DNA of 64,000 nucleotides from Desulfosporosinus meridiei DSM 13257 (lineage in GTDB: Bacteria; Bacillota; Desulfitobacteriia; Desulfitobacteriales; Desulfitobacteriaceae). The notes below the pieces were generated by a model, which ran no database searches, was not told the DNA's origin, and saw only the letters and a list, made by a program, of their open reading frames with translations. The stretch spans positions 142,501 through 206,500 of the forward strand of contig NC_018515.1 of the NCBI RefSeq assembly GCF_000231385.2. Direction: 5' to 3'. The position numbers and the translations under genes were made by a program. This document shows positions 26,185-35,053 of the stretch, piece after piece. Within the stretch, counting starts at the first letter, position 1, and each line of letters opens with the position of its first letter.

Positions 26185-28422
26185 CTATAAGTATTTTGCA
26201 GTGATCGATTCCTTACAGTTTCTTAAGTCCCCAGGGGTTCCTTCAAAAAGAATTTGTCCGCCTTTGCTGCCGCCCTCAACCCCTACGTCAATAATCCAAT
26301 CGGCATTACGAATGACATCCAGGTTATGCTCTATGACAATAACTGTGTTGCCCTTCTCAACAAGACGGTCAATAAGATTCAAAATGCCGGTGATATCGGA
26401 CATATGCAAACCGGTTGTAGGCTCATCCATTATATAAATATTGCCCTTTTTGCTTAATTCCTTGGCAAGCTTTAAGCGTTGACATTCTCCACCGGAAAGG
26501 GTGTCTAAGGGCTGGCCCAGGGTCATGTAATGAAGACCCACATCAACTATATACTTCAGCTTGTTTTTGATTTCTTTTTGGCTAAAAAAGTTCACGGCTT
26601 CGGCGATGGTCATTTCAAGCACTTCAACAATCGACCGGCCATTATACTTATACGCCAAAACCTCATGCTTATACCGTTTACCGCAGCATTCCTCACAGAG
26701 GGTTTCAACTGAATCCATAAAGGAAAGATCTGTTTCTATATAACCCCGCCCTTTGCAAGCCTCACAGGCACCCTCTGAATTATAACTGAACAATCCGGCG
26801 CTTACCTTGTTTTCATCGGCAAATAATTTACGAATTTGATCCATGATTCCAGTAAAGGTGGCCGGATTGGAACGTAGATTTGCACTGACTGCGGACTGGT
26901 CGATAATGATAGCATCTTTATATTCCTTGGCAAAGACACCATTAACAAGGGTAGACTTGCCGGAACCGGCAACTCCAGTAACCACAGTGAAGATCCCTTT
27001 AGGTATTCTTAGACTGACATTTTTCAAATTGTGTAAATTACTCTTTTTCGTTTCTAAGAAATCATTGCTTGTCCTTGGCTTACTCTTAATCGGCAGGCTC
27101 CTGCCGATGTATTCTCCAGTAAGTGTCTTGGCTGTCAGAAGGTCGCTATAGCTGCCCTCAAACATGATCCGACCACCGTTGGCACCGGCTTGGGGCCCAA
27201 CATCAACAATAAAATCGGCAACCCTTATCACATCAGGGTCATGCTCAACCACTATCACCGTATTGCCTTTATCTCGCAATTTTACCAGCAGTTCGTTAAG
27301 TCTGTGCACATCTCTGGGGTGTAACCCGATACTTGGCTCATCGAAAATATACATGACATCCGTCAAGCTGCTGGTCAGGTGCTTGACCATTTTAACACGT
27401 TGGGATTCGCCGCCGGATAATGTGGAAGTTTCCCTATCCAAGCTTACATAATCCAGCCCTATTTGAATTAAATCCTTCAAGCGCTCAGTCAGATTTTTGA
27501 TAATAGGTTTTACGTTATTATCAGTAATTTTTTGGATTAATTCCAGGAGCTCATCCACCTGCAGAGCCGTAAAATCCGCTATGGAATAGCCCATGATTCT
27601 CGACGCTAAAATACTTTCGTCATAGCGTTTGCCCCCGCAATTATGGCACTGCTGTTCAGTGATGAATGGCTCAATTTTCTTCCTTGACGCCTCGGATTTT
27701 TCAAACTCGGTTTTGATGTTCTGACTTATGAATCTCTCAACAAGACCTGCATAAGTGGAGTTCATTCCTTCAACGATGGCCGAATTGATTTTTACCGGTT
27801 TAGAATAGGCAAGCTTGTCGTATTCCTCTTTCGAATAATCCTTGATTTTTTTGTCACAATCAAAAAAGCCTGTTGAGGCATACATTTTCCACTGCCAATT
27901 ACCAGGTTTATAGCCCGGCAACAATATCGCCCCTTCGTTTAGCGACTTTTCTTTATCCAAAGCTTTGTCAAGATCAAGGGTTACGATCCTGCCGATACCC
28001 TCACAAGTCTTGCACATTCCATTTGGGTCATTAAAGGAAAAATAATGGGAAGGGCCAATCTGCGGCTGTCCAATTCGTGAAAACAGCAGCCGGATTAATG
28101 GGTTAATATCTGTTATTGTTCCGAGAGTTGACCGGGAGTTTCCGCCTATCCTTTTTTGATCAACAATAATCGCTAAGGACAGGTTTTCAATGGCATCAAC
28201 GTCCGGATGACCATACTTAGGCAAAAAACCTTGAATAAATTTGCTGAAGGTTTCATTCAATTGCCGACCGGCTTCCTGGGCAATCGTTTCAAAGACAATC
28301 GATGATTTGCCCGACCCTGACACTCCGGTAAAAATTGTTATCTTCTTTTTGGGGATTTTTAAACTGATATTCTTTAAGTTATTGGCACGTGCACCTACTA
28401 TTTCGATACATTTATGTTCCAT
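26185..28422 (-). CDS. Short UvrA-like ABC ATPase (drug-resistance type)
   Basis: A 745-residue protein, about 200 residues shorter than repair UvrA (about 940). It has two ABC modules: Walker A GVSGSGKSSIVFE near residue 34 with signature TLSGGESQRVKM, and GVAGSGKSTLVNG with TLSGGECQRLKLA. Cysteine pairs CKTCEGIG, CHNCGG and CEACKGRGY are kept. The length difference fits loss of the UvrB-binding insertion, as in UvrA2 or DrrC-type proteins tied to resistance against DNA-binding drugs. Which compound, if any, is unknown. No uvrB or uvrC is beside it, and it is transcribed alone. Confidence 0.9.
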   Translation of the reverse strand: MEHKCIEIVGARANNLKNISLKIPKKKITIFTGVSGSGKSSIVFETIAQEAGRQLNETFSKFIQGFLPKYGHPDVDAIENLSLAIIVDQKRIGGNSRSTLGTITDINPLIRLLFSRIGQPQIGPSHYFSFNDPNGMCKTCEGIGRIVTLDLDKALDKEKSLNEGAILLPGYKPGNWQWKMYASTGFFDCDKKIKDYSKEEYDKLAYSKPVKINSAIVEGMNSTYAGLVERFISQNIKTEFEKSEASRKKIEPFITEQQCHNCGGKRYDESILASRIMGYSIADFTALQVDELLELIQKITDNNVKPIIKNLTERLKDLIQIGLDYVSLDRETSTLSGGESQRVKMVKHLTSSLTDVMYIFDEPSIGLHPRDVHRLNELLVKLRDKGNTVIVVEHDPDVIRVADFIVDVGPQAGANGGRIMFEGSYSDLLTAKTLTGEYIGRSLPIKSKPRTSNDFLETKKSNLHNLKNVSLRIPKGIFTVVTGVAGSGKSTLVNGVFAKEYKDAIIIDQSAVSANLRSNPATFTGIMDQIRKLFADENKVSAGLFSYNSEGACEACKGRGYIETDLSFMDSVETLCEECCGKRYKHEVLAYKYNGRSIVEVLEMTIAEAVNFFSQKEIKNKLKYIVDVGLHYMTLGQPLDTLSGGECQRLKLAKELSKKGNIYIMDEPTTGLHMSDITGILNLIDRLVEKGNTVIVIEHNLDVIRNADWIIDVGVEGGSKGGQILFEGTPGDLRNCKESITAKYL

Positions 28423-28646
28423 ATTATATCTCCGTTTAAAATTTCTTACTAAATAATGTGTCTATTATCCTATTTAACTATGCGAAGAAGTCTCAACCCG
28501 TCTATAGTATGAAGCATACACTAAAAATCCGTTACCAGAAATGGACAGTTGGGGCAAATTTTTAATTAGTACAATCAAAGATAAAAAGACGTATTTGTGT
28601 TTATCCTTGACTTTTGGGAGATACTAATTCTCGGAGGTGGGAAAGT

Positions 28647-29141
28647 TTGAAGAGTCGTTTAGCAAAGGATACTTTACTTATTGGAGCAGTGTCTGGGATA
28701 GCAGCGAAATTAATTCAGGATCTGTTAGGAGCAATCATCATTATGTTTTTTTTACCTTCGTACCTTAACTGTGTTCGAATCGCAGGAGGACTCTTGCTAA
28801 CGCCCGAACAAGTACTCTCAGGTATGTTTTGGCCAACATTGCTAGGTTTACAAATTGACATGGTTGTAGGAGTTGTAGTTGCAATAGTGGCTGTACTTAT
28901 CTTTCAACACTGGGGTAACGATTACTATAAGATCAAAGGTCTCATGGTAGGATTAATTGCGTGGGTGTTATTGTATTCTACATTAAGTCGATTTCTGAGT
29001 AGTGTTCACCCTTCAGGATCAGTATTGCAAGCGGAATTATCTTTTTTAACACATATAATTTTTGGTTTATCCCTACCTTCGTGTATTATTTGGTTACGTA
29101 AATTCAAAAATTCTAATAGCCATGAAACTCAACCGGAATGA
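28647..29141 (+). CDS. Membrane protein, unknown
   Basis: A 164-residue protein with four predicted membrane segments. TTG 28647 follows GGAGGT by eight bases and gives the start MKSRLAKDTLLIGAVSGIAA; the frame is open to TTG 28614 but without a site there. The segment GGLLLTPEQVLSGMFWPTLL and the sequence between segments recall YqhR or DUF1440-type membrane proteins; I am not certain. It is followed closely by a 38-bp palindrome and a broken gene. Confidence 0.6.
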   Translation: MKSRLAKDTLLIGAVSGIAAKLIQDLLGAIIIMFFLPSYLNCVRIAGGLLLTPEQVLSGMFWPTLLGLQIDMVVGVVVAIVAVLIFQHWGNDYYKIKGLMVGLIAWVLLYSTLSRFLSSVHPSGSVLQAELSFLTHIIFGLSLPSCIIWLRKFKNSNSHETQPE

Positions 29142-29172
29142 AGAATTATATTTATTTATTGGCTTCGTCATG

Positions 29173-29210
29173 CTGCCCCAAAATCGGAAACGTTTCCGAT
29201 TTTGGGGCAG
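29173..29210. repeat. Perfect 38-bp palindrome
   Basis: Nineteen bases beginning CTGCCCCAAAATCGG are followed immediately by their exact reverse complement. It lies at the junction between the intact membrane-protein gene and the DUF3102 remnant, and can act as a terminator-like hairpin without a T-run. Confidence 0.9.
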
Positions 29211-29872
29211 TCCATTTAAATATGGTTTGTCACACCTATGGAACCCAACAGGCCGCCTCCCTTGCCGTCGGCGGGCAGGGGGAAGGGTTGCCGAATTTGA
29301 GTTATTCCCAGGCCCTTACTCTCTTAGTAGTCCCGGAAGAAGACCGGGCTCAGTTCATCGCAGAATTGGATGTGGAAAGCATGTCTATTCGCGAACTGCA
29401 AAAGGCAGTTAAGGAGCGGAACCAGGCACTTCAGGAACGGGATCAGGCCATTTTGGAAAGAGGGGATATCCAGAAAGCCTTAAATAATCAAGTGAGCAAA
29501 ATATCCCAGCTGACCACTGAGCGGGACAACCTGAAGAGTAAGCCAGAGGAGTTAAGTAAGTCCAAAGGGGAGATTGAGACCAGGGCCGGGAAATTGCAGT
29601 CGGAGTTGAACTCCATCAAGAAAAGCACAGAATACACTTCCATCCAATAAATGAGTAAGAACCTTACTGCTGCTTATCACAAGTCCTGCGCTAATAAAGT
29701 CGCCTTTTTATATGAGAGCCTGAATAAAACCTTTAAGGAACTGATCTTTGAGCTGAGCAGGTATGCACCCGGGGATAAGGACGCTCATGAAGCTTATAAA
29801 ACTAAGACTGTCGATTTTTTGACGAAAGGTTTGAAACAAATGTATGAAACAGATATAGGACACTTAATGTAG
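29211..29872 (+). pseudogene. DUF3102 family gene, truncated and interrupted
   Basis: Translation gives GLPNLSYSQALTLLVVPEED and ELDVESMSIRELQKAVKER, the C-terminal half of a DUF3102 domain, then a long coiled coil. A TAA at 29648-29650 interrupts the frame; the same frame continues from ATG 29651 with YHKSCANKVAFLYESLNKTF to a natural-looking end at 29872. The N-terminal part of the domain is missing and is replaced by the palindrome region. DUF3102 proteins are common near plasmid and phage genes. This copy appears inactive. Confidence 0.7.
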
Positions 29873-29883
29873 TTTTGGCATCC

Positions 29884-30999
29884 CTACTTTCGCAATCCAT
29901 AAGCTTTTAGTTTACACTCAACTTCCACTTCTATAGGCATTGTCGGGTAAACCTCATTCCAATTTAAAGATTTGAAAGCCTCGGGTTCATGTCTCCGAAA
30001 GGCCTTATGAAAACCTAGATAGTCTGCCTTGAGCTCTTTTTGAGATTTTTGGATAGCGGTTTTTACCTGTTGTGCAATGGTTTCAGCAAAAAGCAATTCT
30101 AATTCTTTAATGGTCTCTGGATCAGAAAGATCGAGATATTCTCCATATTCCTCCATAACCATTCCCTCCGAAGTCACTTTAACCAGAATGGATGGATTTC
30201 CTCCATTTATGATGGGCTTAAAGGTTGTGTCTTTCTTTCTAACCTCGTAAGTGTAGGTATTTTCCTCTGTTTTCGCTACTACAATAGCTTGGTTCTTCTC
30301 TACCAGCCAATTAGCGGCTTGGACTTCCTCGCCATTAAGCCAGGCTACCAGCTTCGAGTCCTTAAAGACAGCAGCCCCATCTCGAAGAATTAGATTTTCG
30401 CCTGTCTGAAGTAAAGCACGGGAGCCATAAGCTGTTCCATTGGAACCCTTTAAGTCGGAGAGGAAGTCTAGAAAATCCCTAGTTCTGATAATCGAGATTT
30501 GCTCGGAAAAACAGCCCATATTCACCAATGCTGCTGAAGGGCGGTCTTCGAACTTTTCATTAAGGGATAAAAGATCTCGCGCTTGGGCGTTTTGGACAAA
30601 AACCAGTCGAAGCTGCATAGCCAAATCAGGCTCGCGCAAGAGATAATTGATCAGGTCTTGAAAACTTTCCCGCCTGGCGATGTCTTCACCGATTGCCACC
30701 GCCCGCAGGTGACTTAAAGAAATTCTCCGACTGAGACTAGCTTGTGCCTGTTGGATTGCTTGCAGGATGCTATCTGCATCCTTGCTGATTACAAAACTTT
30801 GAGTTGTTGGCCCTTCATGGGCTGAAATAGGCTTGGCAAGCTGGAAGGTGACTTTGTATTTGGCACTGCTGGAATTTGAGGGGAGATCAATGCCAATCCC
30901 TAATACAAAGGCGGTGCTGTTCACATCGTGGAGATCCCAACATCCGGGTGTAAGTATCAAAAGAGGGAGAAGGCAGAGTAATCTTAATTTATTTCTCAT
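29884..30999 (-). CDS. Spore germination lipoprotein, Ger(x)C family
   Basis: A 371-residue lipoprotein with a signal peptide ending LTPGC (MRNKLRLLCLLPLLILTPGC). The family's N-terminal pattern GCWDLHDVNSTAFVLGIGID follows directly, and the C-terminal domain ends in the usual beta-rich stretch. It is the C subunit of a GerA-type nutrient receptor in the inner spore membrane. Its start overlaps the gerB stop by four bases. The three genes lie in the order A, B, C and were probably expressed in the forespore. The germinant cannot be read from sequence. Confidence 0.93.
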   Translation of the reverse strand: MRNKLRLLCLLPLLILTPGCWDLHDVNSTAFVLGIGIDLPSNSSSAKYKVTFQLAKPISAHEGPTTQSFVISKDADSILQAIQQAQASLSRRISLSHLRAVAIGEDIARRESFQDLINYLLREPDLAMQLRLVFVQNAQARDLLSLNEKFEDRPSAALVNMGCFSEQISIIRTRDFLDFLSDLKGSNGTAYGSRALLQTGENLILRDGAAVFKDSKLVAWLNGEEVQAANWLVEKNQAIVVAKTEENTYTYEVRKKDTTFKPIINGGNPSILVKVTSEGMVMEEYGEYLDLSDPETIKELELLFAETIAQQVKTAIQKSQKELKADYLGFHKAFRRHEPEAFKSLNWNEVYPTMPIEVEVECKLKAYGLRK

Positions 31000-32102
31000 C
31001 TTACCCTTCCTTTCTTGCGGATAATCGCTAAAAGAAGGGTCATTACGGGGAGCAGATAAACCATTGGCACAGTGAAGACTGTAAGATAAAGGCGTAAAAT
31101 CTCATGCCAGTTCTCATTAGGCAAGAAGTAAGCAATTGTAACGGGAATTGCCGTTACCAAGAATAAAATCCATTTTCGGGGGGTCAGCTTAAACAGCTGA
31201 AATATGCTTGAATTCAGAAGGTGAAGATAAATAGCCAGAGTTGTAAACATGGCAATTAGCCAGGGCAAGGTGAGGAGAAGCCCAAATCGTTCTACGGGAA
31301 AACCGGGTAACTCAAGGATGTTTACAACGTTGATCCCGGGCAGAACAGATTCCCTAACATTGTCTACACATAGAATACCAATTGCGGCAGCTGTATGAAT
31401 AAAGCCAAAGAAAACCGTTAAATTATAGGCGAACAAGGAGGTTTTTATTCCTTCTCTAATTTTGAGGAAAAAGGGGGCCGCAAATAAGAGCACTTCCGGT
31501 CCTTGATAGGCCCCCAGAAATAAATAGGTGCCTTTCAGAACAGGTAGGATTCCGTTCTCCAGAACAGGCAAAAATTTTTCGAGTTTGATTGTGGCAATGA
31601 ATAGCAGAGCCAAGAGAAGTAAGGGAATCACTAAGAAAGGCAGGAGAAGCTGAAAGAAACGGATAATCGGGATGAGCCCGTAGGAGACTAACCAAATGAG
31701 GGATAAAGCAAATATTGCCAGAGGCACTATAGGGGGGGTTAAGGGAAGAAACAACAATTTATTAATTAACACAGTTTCATAAAAGATGGAACTGAGGAAG
31801 CTAACCCAGAATAAGAGATAAAGAATTGAAATCAAGAAACCTAGAGGCTTTCCCCAGATGATCTGCAGGTATTGAAAATAGTTCATTGTAGGAAAGCGCG
31901 CTGCTAATTTAATAAACAAATAGACAAAGAGGCTGCCGATGAAGGCACCGATAAGGATAGAAAGCCAAGCATCCTGATTGGCTGCCGCAACTGTGCTCTT
32001 TGAAAAAGTAAACACTTCATATTCAACGATGCTTAGGACTAACAAAGGCAGGAGGGCGCGGTTGTGAAGTCGATCCTCGCTTACATTGCTTTCTTTAGGC
32101 AA
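30996..32102 (-). CDS. Spore germination permease subunit, GerB type
   Basis: A 368-residue amino acid/polyamine transporter-like protein with about ten membrane segments, the B subunit of the germinant receptor. It starts at TTG 32102, eight bases after AAAGGAGG, whose site covers the gerA stop codon. The N-terminus RALLPLLVLSIVEYEVFTFS is hydrophobic from residue 15. B subunits bind the germinant in characterised receptors. Translation appears coupled to gerA and gerC. Confidence 0.92.
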   Translation of the reverse strand: MPKESNVSEDRLHNRALLPLLVLSIVEYEVFTFSKSTVAAANQDAWLSILIGAFIGSLFVYLFIKLAARFPTMNYFQYLQIIWGKPLGFLISILYLLFWVSFLSSIFYETVLINKLLFLPLTPPIVPLAIFALSLIWLVSYGLIPIIRFFQLLLPFLVIPLLLLALLFIATIKLEKFLPVLENGILPVLKGTYLFLGAYQGPEVLLFAAPFFLKIREGIKTSLFAYNLTVFFGFIHTAAAIGILCVDNVRESVLPGINVVNILELPGFPVERFGLLLTLPWLIAMFTTLAIYLHLLNSSIFQLFKLTPRKWILFLVTAIPVTIAYFLPNENWHEILRLYLTVFTVPMVYLLPVMTLLLAIIRKKGRVR

Positions 32103-32106
32103 AGTA

Positions 32107-33321
32107 TCATCCTCCTTTCCCTTTTAGAGGATTCTGAGGCTTATAAGTATCGTCAATAGGCATCTCTTCAGAATTCTCGCGCAGGAGAGTATGCCCCCAG
32201 GCACTAACTTCCATGGTTGCCAGGGGTGCCATGTAGGGAATACCAAAGGATTTTAAGGTGGAGAGATGAATGCAAATCAAGAAGAAAGCCAGGGCAAAAC
32301 CGAATAAGCCCAAGAAGCTGGAAACAATCATTGTCAAGAATTGAATCATCCTGATGGCAGTACGCAGATCATAATCGGGAATGGCAAAGGAAGACATCAC
32401 TGTCAAGGTAACGACAATCACCAAGCCTCCTCCAATCGTATTAGTAAACAGTCCGGCGATTAGCAGAGTAATGCCGGAAAATAGCGCTATACTAGAGCCC
32501 ATCAAAGACGGCATTCTAATTAGCATCATCCGAAAAGCTTCGGATATCCCCATCATCAGAAAAACTTCAAAATAAACAGGGAAGGGTGTGCCTTCCCGCG
32601 AGTCTAAGATAAGAAGAAGCAGACGGGTTGGGATCATTTCCGGATTATAAGACAGTAAAGCGATATAAAAGCCTGGCAGGCAGCCAGCAAGCAACAACAT
32701 AATATAGCGAGCAAGTTTAAAAAAGCTTGCTGCAAAAAACCAACGACTGGAAACATCATCAGGGGTATCCATAAGATCGAAAAATGTGCTGGGAGCCAGT
32801 AAGACGTCTGGACTGCCATCTAGCAGGATAACTGCTCTTCCCTGGAACAAAGCACTAACCGCCACATCAGGTCGCTCACTCACTTCAACTTGGGGAAATG
32901 GGCTAAGGGTTGAGTCCTCAATATTTCTTTGGATGTAACTGCTTTCATATAAAGTTCTTGCTTTAATAGTCCGGAGTCTTTGCTTTATTTCTGCAATGAT
33001 GCCGGGGTTGGCAATATTCCCTAAGTAAATTAGCAGCACTTCTTTAGGGGCCAGACTCCCTAGAGAAATAGTTTCGGCTACCAGTTCCGGTGTGGGGATT
33101 AGATTTTTTATTAAATCCAAATTATAATGCCCATCCTCTGTAAAGCGCAGCTTTGATCCGCGTAAGAGCTGGCTGCTATCGCGAACGATAGTGCTGACCA
33201 CGGGTAACCTTTGAGGAGAAGTAGCTTCTTGAGAAACATTTTCAGGATGTTCTTCTAGCTTATGAAAGGTGGTATCATTATTAATTCTTTGAGGGTGGCT
33301 TCTTTTCCAGAAGTTAAACAT
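32107..33321 (-). CDS. Spore germination protein, GerA type
   Basis: A 404-residue A subunit, shorter than the common 470-500 because the N-terminal cytosolic part is brief. It has the family's soluble domain with SLGSLAPKEVLLIYLGNIAN and ISERP-like SERPDVAVSALFQGRAVILL, then five or so membrane segments, and FPQVEVSERPD in the middle. It forms a receptor with the following GerB and GerC proteins. A 21-bp inverted repeat lies 32 bases upstream. The reduced N-terminal domain may affect assembly but is within known variation. Confidence 0.92.
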   Translation of the reverse strand: MFNFWKRSHPQRINNDTTFHKLEEHPENVSQEATSPQRLPVVSTIVRDSSQLLRGSKLRFTEDGHYNLDLIKNLIPTPELVAETISLGSLAPKEVLLIYLGNIANPGIIAEIKQRLRTIKARTLYESSYIQRNIEDSTLSPFPQVEVSERPDVAVSALFQGRAVILLDGSPDVLLAPSTFFDLMDTPDDVSSRWFFAASFFKLARYIMLLLAGCLPGFYIALLSYNPEMIPTRLLLLILDSREGTPFPVYFEVFLMMGISEAFRMMLIRMPSLMGSSIALFSGITLLIAGLFTNTIGGGLVIVVTLTVMSSFAIPDYDLRTAIRMIQFLTMIVSSFLGLFGFALAFFLICIHLSTLKSFGIPYMAPLATMEVSAWGHTLLRENSEEMPIDDTYKPQNPLKGKGG

Positions 33322-33353
33322 TTACGCACCTCAGTTTATTAAGTCCGCTACTA

Positions 33354-33374
33354 TTATCCCAAGGCTTGGGATAA
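33354..33374. promoter_or_regulatory. Inverted repeat upstream of gerA
   Basis: TTATCCCAAG-G-CTTGGGATAA, a perfect 10-bp inverted repeat around one base, lies 32 bases before the gerA start. Its place in the promoter region suggests an operator or a leader hairpin. A forespore sigma promoter could not be assigned with confidence. Confidence 0.5.
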
Positions 33375-33384
33375 TATATGTATA

Positions 33385-33454
33385 TAAAAATACTCCCCTC
33401 CCGGTAGTCGGTTCTGGAATCCAGTCATTGAACCGCCTGCCTTGAGGGGAGTAT
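33385..33454 (-). terminator. ung terminator
   Basis: Outer arms ATACTCCCCTC / GAGGGGAGTAT with an inner CGGTTC / GAACCG stem, followed on the reverse strand by a TTTTT run. It ends the reverse-strand ung transcript before the germination operon. Confidence 0.8.
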
Positions 33455-33509
33455 ATTAATTTATTAAAGGTCTCTACAGATAATTAAAAGTCTAAACCGC
33501 CGTGGTGAA

Positions 33510-34175
33510 TTAATCGATTTGCCAGTCAATCGGCACTCTATTCTTTGAAATCAAGAAGTTATTAGTGCGTGAAAAGGGTTTGCTGCCAAAAAAACCTCTG
33601 CTGGCAGATAAGGGGCTGGGGTGTGCTGATTCGATGATCAAATGCTGGGAATTAGTAATAAGGTTCTTTTTAGACCGAGCATTATTACCCCATAAGATAA
33701 AGACCACGGGATCAGATTTCTCATTAACCAAGGAAATAATTCGGTCGGTAAAAATTTCCCAACCTTTGTTTTGATGGGAATTTGGTTTGCCTGCTTCAAC
33801 AGTCAGTGAAGTATTAAGCAGTAATACCCCTTGCTCCGCCCATTTTTTCAGACTGCCGTGCCGAGGGATTTGGCATCCCAGGTCGGATTGAAGCTCTTTA
33901 AAGATATTCTGAAGTGATTTTGGAAAGGGTACTCCAACATTGACGGAAAAACTAAGACCCATCCCTTGACCGATATTAGGATAGGGGTCTTGTCCTAAAA
34001 TGACTGTCTTCGTATTTTCATAAGAGGTATATACTAACGCATTGAATACATCGTCCTTCTTCGGAAAGATTTGTTTGTGACGATATTCGTTTTTTACCCA
34101 TTCAAGGAGCTGAATATAATAATCCTTTTTGATTTCCTCGTCGAGTAGTTTTTTCCAATCAGCTTGAACTGTCAT
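33510..34175 (-). CDS. ung: Uracil-DNA glycosylase
   Basis: A 221-residue family 1 enzyme that removes uracil from DNA in base-excision repair. The catalytic water-activating motif GQDPYPNIGQGMGLSFSV begins near residue 60, with Asp in GQDPY, and the DNA-intercalation motif AHPSPLSASRGFFG comes near residue 182. Length is typical. RBS is GGAGGGAT before ATG. The gene is monocistronic, between a terminator and a hairpin-rich spacer. Confidence 0.97.
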   Translation of the reverse strand: MTVQADWKKLLDEEIKKDYYIQLLEWVKNEYRHKQIFPKKDDVFNALVYTSYENTKTVILGQDPYPNIGQGMGLSFSVNVGVPFPKSLQNIFKELQSDLGCQIPRHGSLKKWAEQGVLLLNTSLTVEAGKPNSHQNKGWEIFTDRIISLVNEKSDPVVFILWGNNARSKKNLITNSQHLIIESAHPSPLSASRGFFGSKPFSRTNNFLISKNRVPIDWQID

Positions 34176-34224
34176 TTATTATTAATCCCTCCTCTACGTC
34201 CCCGCCACTTCGGCTAACTTTTTT

Positions 34225-34280
34225 ATAACACAAAGGAAAAGGGGTAGCAACAGGTGCAGCCCCTTTTCCTTTGTGTTAAT
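34225..34280. terminator. Hairpin, probable bidirectional terminator
   Basis: AACACAAAGGAAAAGGGG / CCCCTTTTCCTTTGTGTT arms (18 bp) around a 15-base loop. It lies upstream of ung and downstream of the reverse-strand remnant at 34281, which it would terminate. Confidence 0.7.
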
Positions 34281-34450
34281 TTATTCTGTTTCACTGAGCG
34301 GAGTTTCTAGGGTGCCGGGATGGGGCGCATCGCCCATAGCAAGTGCGGCATTGTCCAACAGGATCTCCTGCTGGTTTTTCTCCTCAGCTTAAACGGAAGA
34401 CCCTGCTGATAGTAGTAATCCTCATCAACTCTGTGATTCCAATGATCTGC
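34281..34450 (-). pseudogene. Frameshifted gene fragment, unknown
   Basis: On the reverse strand one frame ends EEKNQQEILLDNAALAMGDA and continues to PLSETE and a stop. The upstream stretch in the next frame reads NHRVDEDYYYQQGLPFK. Joining them with a one-base shift gives a continuous acidic C-terminus, so this is probably the end of a decayed gene. No start codon or ribosome-binding site is seen, and I do not recognise the family. Confidence 0.35.
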
Positions 34451-34500
34451 TGCACAGGATATACTGTATCTTAGAGGCGTTTAGTTTTTATGACGGGTTA

Positions 34501-34920
34501 TTACTTTACCATGCAGGAAACTTGCCACTGTATTCCATATTTATCGCTAAACTTTCCGTATAAGGGACTAAAGAAGGTTTCCTGCAACTCCATTTCTATA
34601 GTGCCGTCCTCAGACAATACATCGAAAACACTCTTTGTTGCTTCTTTGCTATCAAACTCCAAGGAGAAAGAAATATTATTTCCCGTATTATAAGGGTTGC
34701 CGGGAAAGGTATCTGAGAAACGTATGACATGACCATCTTTTCTTAGTTCGGCATGCATCACGAGATTCTTAACCTGATCCGGGATTGGAAATGCTGGATT
34801 TGGTGGAGCGTCTGCAAAATGCAAGATTTGAGTTTCTCCCCCTAAAGCTACTTGATAGAAGTTGACGGCTTCTTCGCAGTTGCCATTAAAAACAAGGTAC
34901 GGTATTAACCAATCACTCAT
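34501..34920 (-). CDS. VOC family protein (PhnB/glyoxalase-like)
   Basis: A 139-residue protein of the vicinal-oxygen-chelate fold. The start ATG 34920 (MSDWLIPYLVFNGNCEEAV) follows GAAGGG; the frame extends upstream to 34986. The N-terminal module contains the PhnB-type FNGNCEEAVNFYQVALGGET and the C-terminal module ends SPLYGKFSDKYGIQWQVS, with a D-K-Y-G-I-x-W pattern typical of the group. Metal ligands are not complete, as in many PhnB-like proteins. Substrate unknown. It is monocistronic and diverges from sbcD. Confidence 0.88.
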   Translation of the reverse strand: MSDWLIPYLVFNGNCEEAVNFYQVALGGETQILHFADAPPNPAFPIPDQVKNLVMHAELRKDGHVIRFSDTFPGNPYNTGNNISFSLEFDSKEATKSVFDVLSEDGTIEMELQETFFSPLYGKFSDKYGIQWQVSCMVK

Positions 34921-35053
34921 TTTAAGACCCTTCTTTCGTTTATTGTCCATTATATTATGTTCAGTACTGATTCCAATAATGCCCACAAGTTTTTGTCTGG
35001 GACATGCTCTATAATGAGAACATTAGAGAAAAGTTGAAAGGGGTAAGAAACCC

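Noticed and set aside
26201-28456. Many forward-strand ORFs opposite the short UvrA gene
   Set aside because: The reverse strand carries a full set of ABC and zinc motifs; the forward frames are antisense shadows.
34990-35006. TCTGGGACATGCTC shared between the sbcD leader and the hairpin at 18091
   Set aside because: A 14-base match between two places is expected by chance in 64 kb, and the flanks differ.
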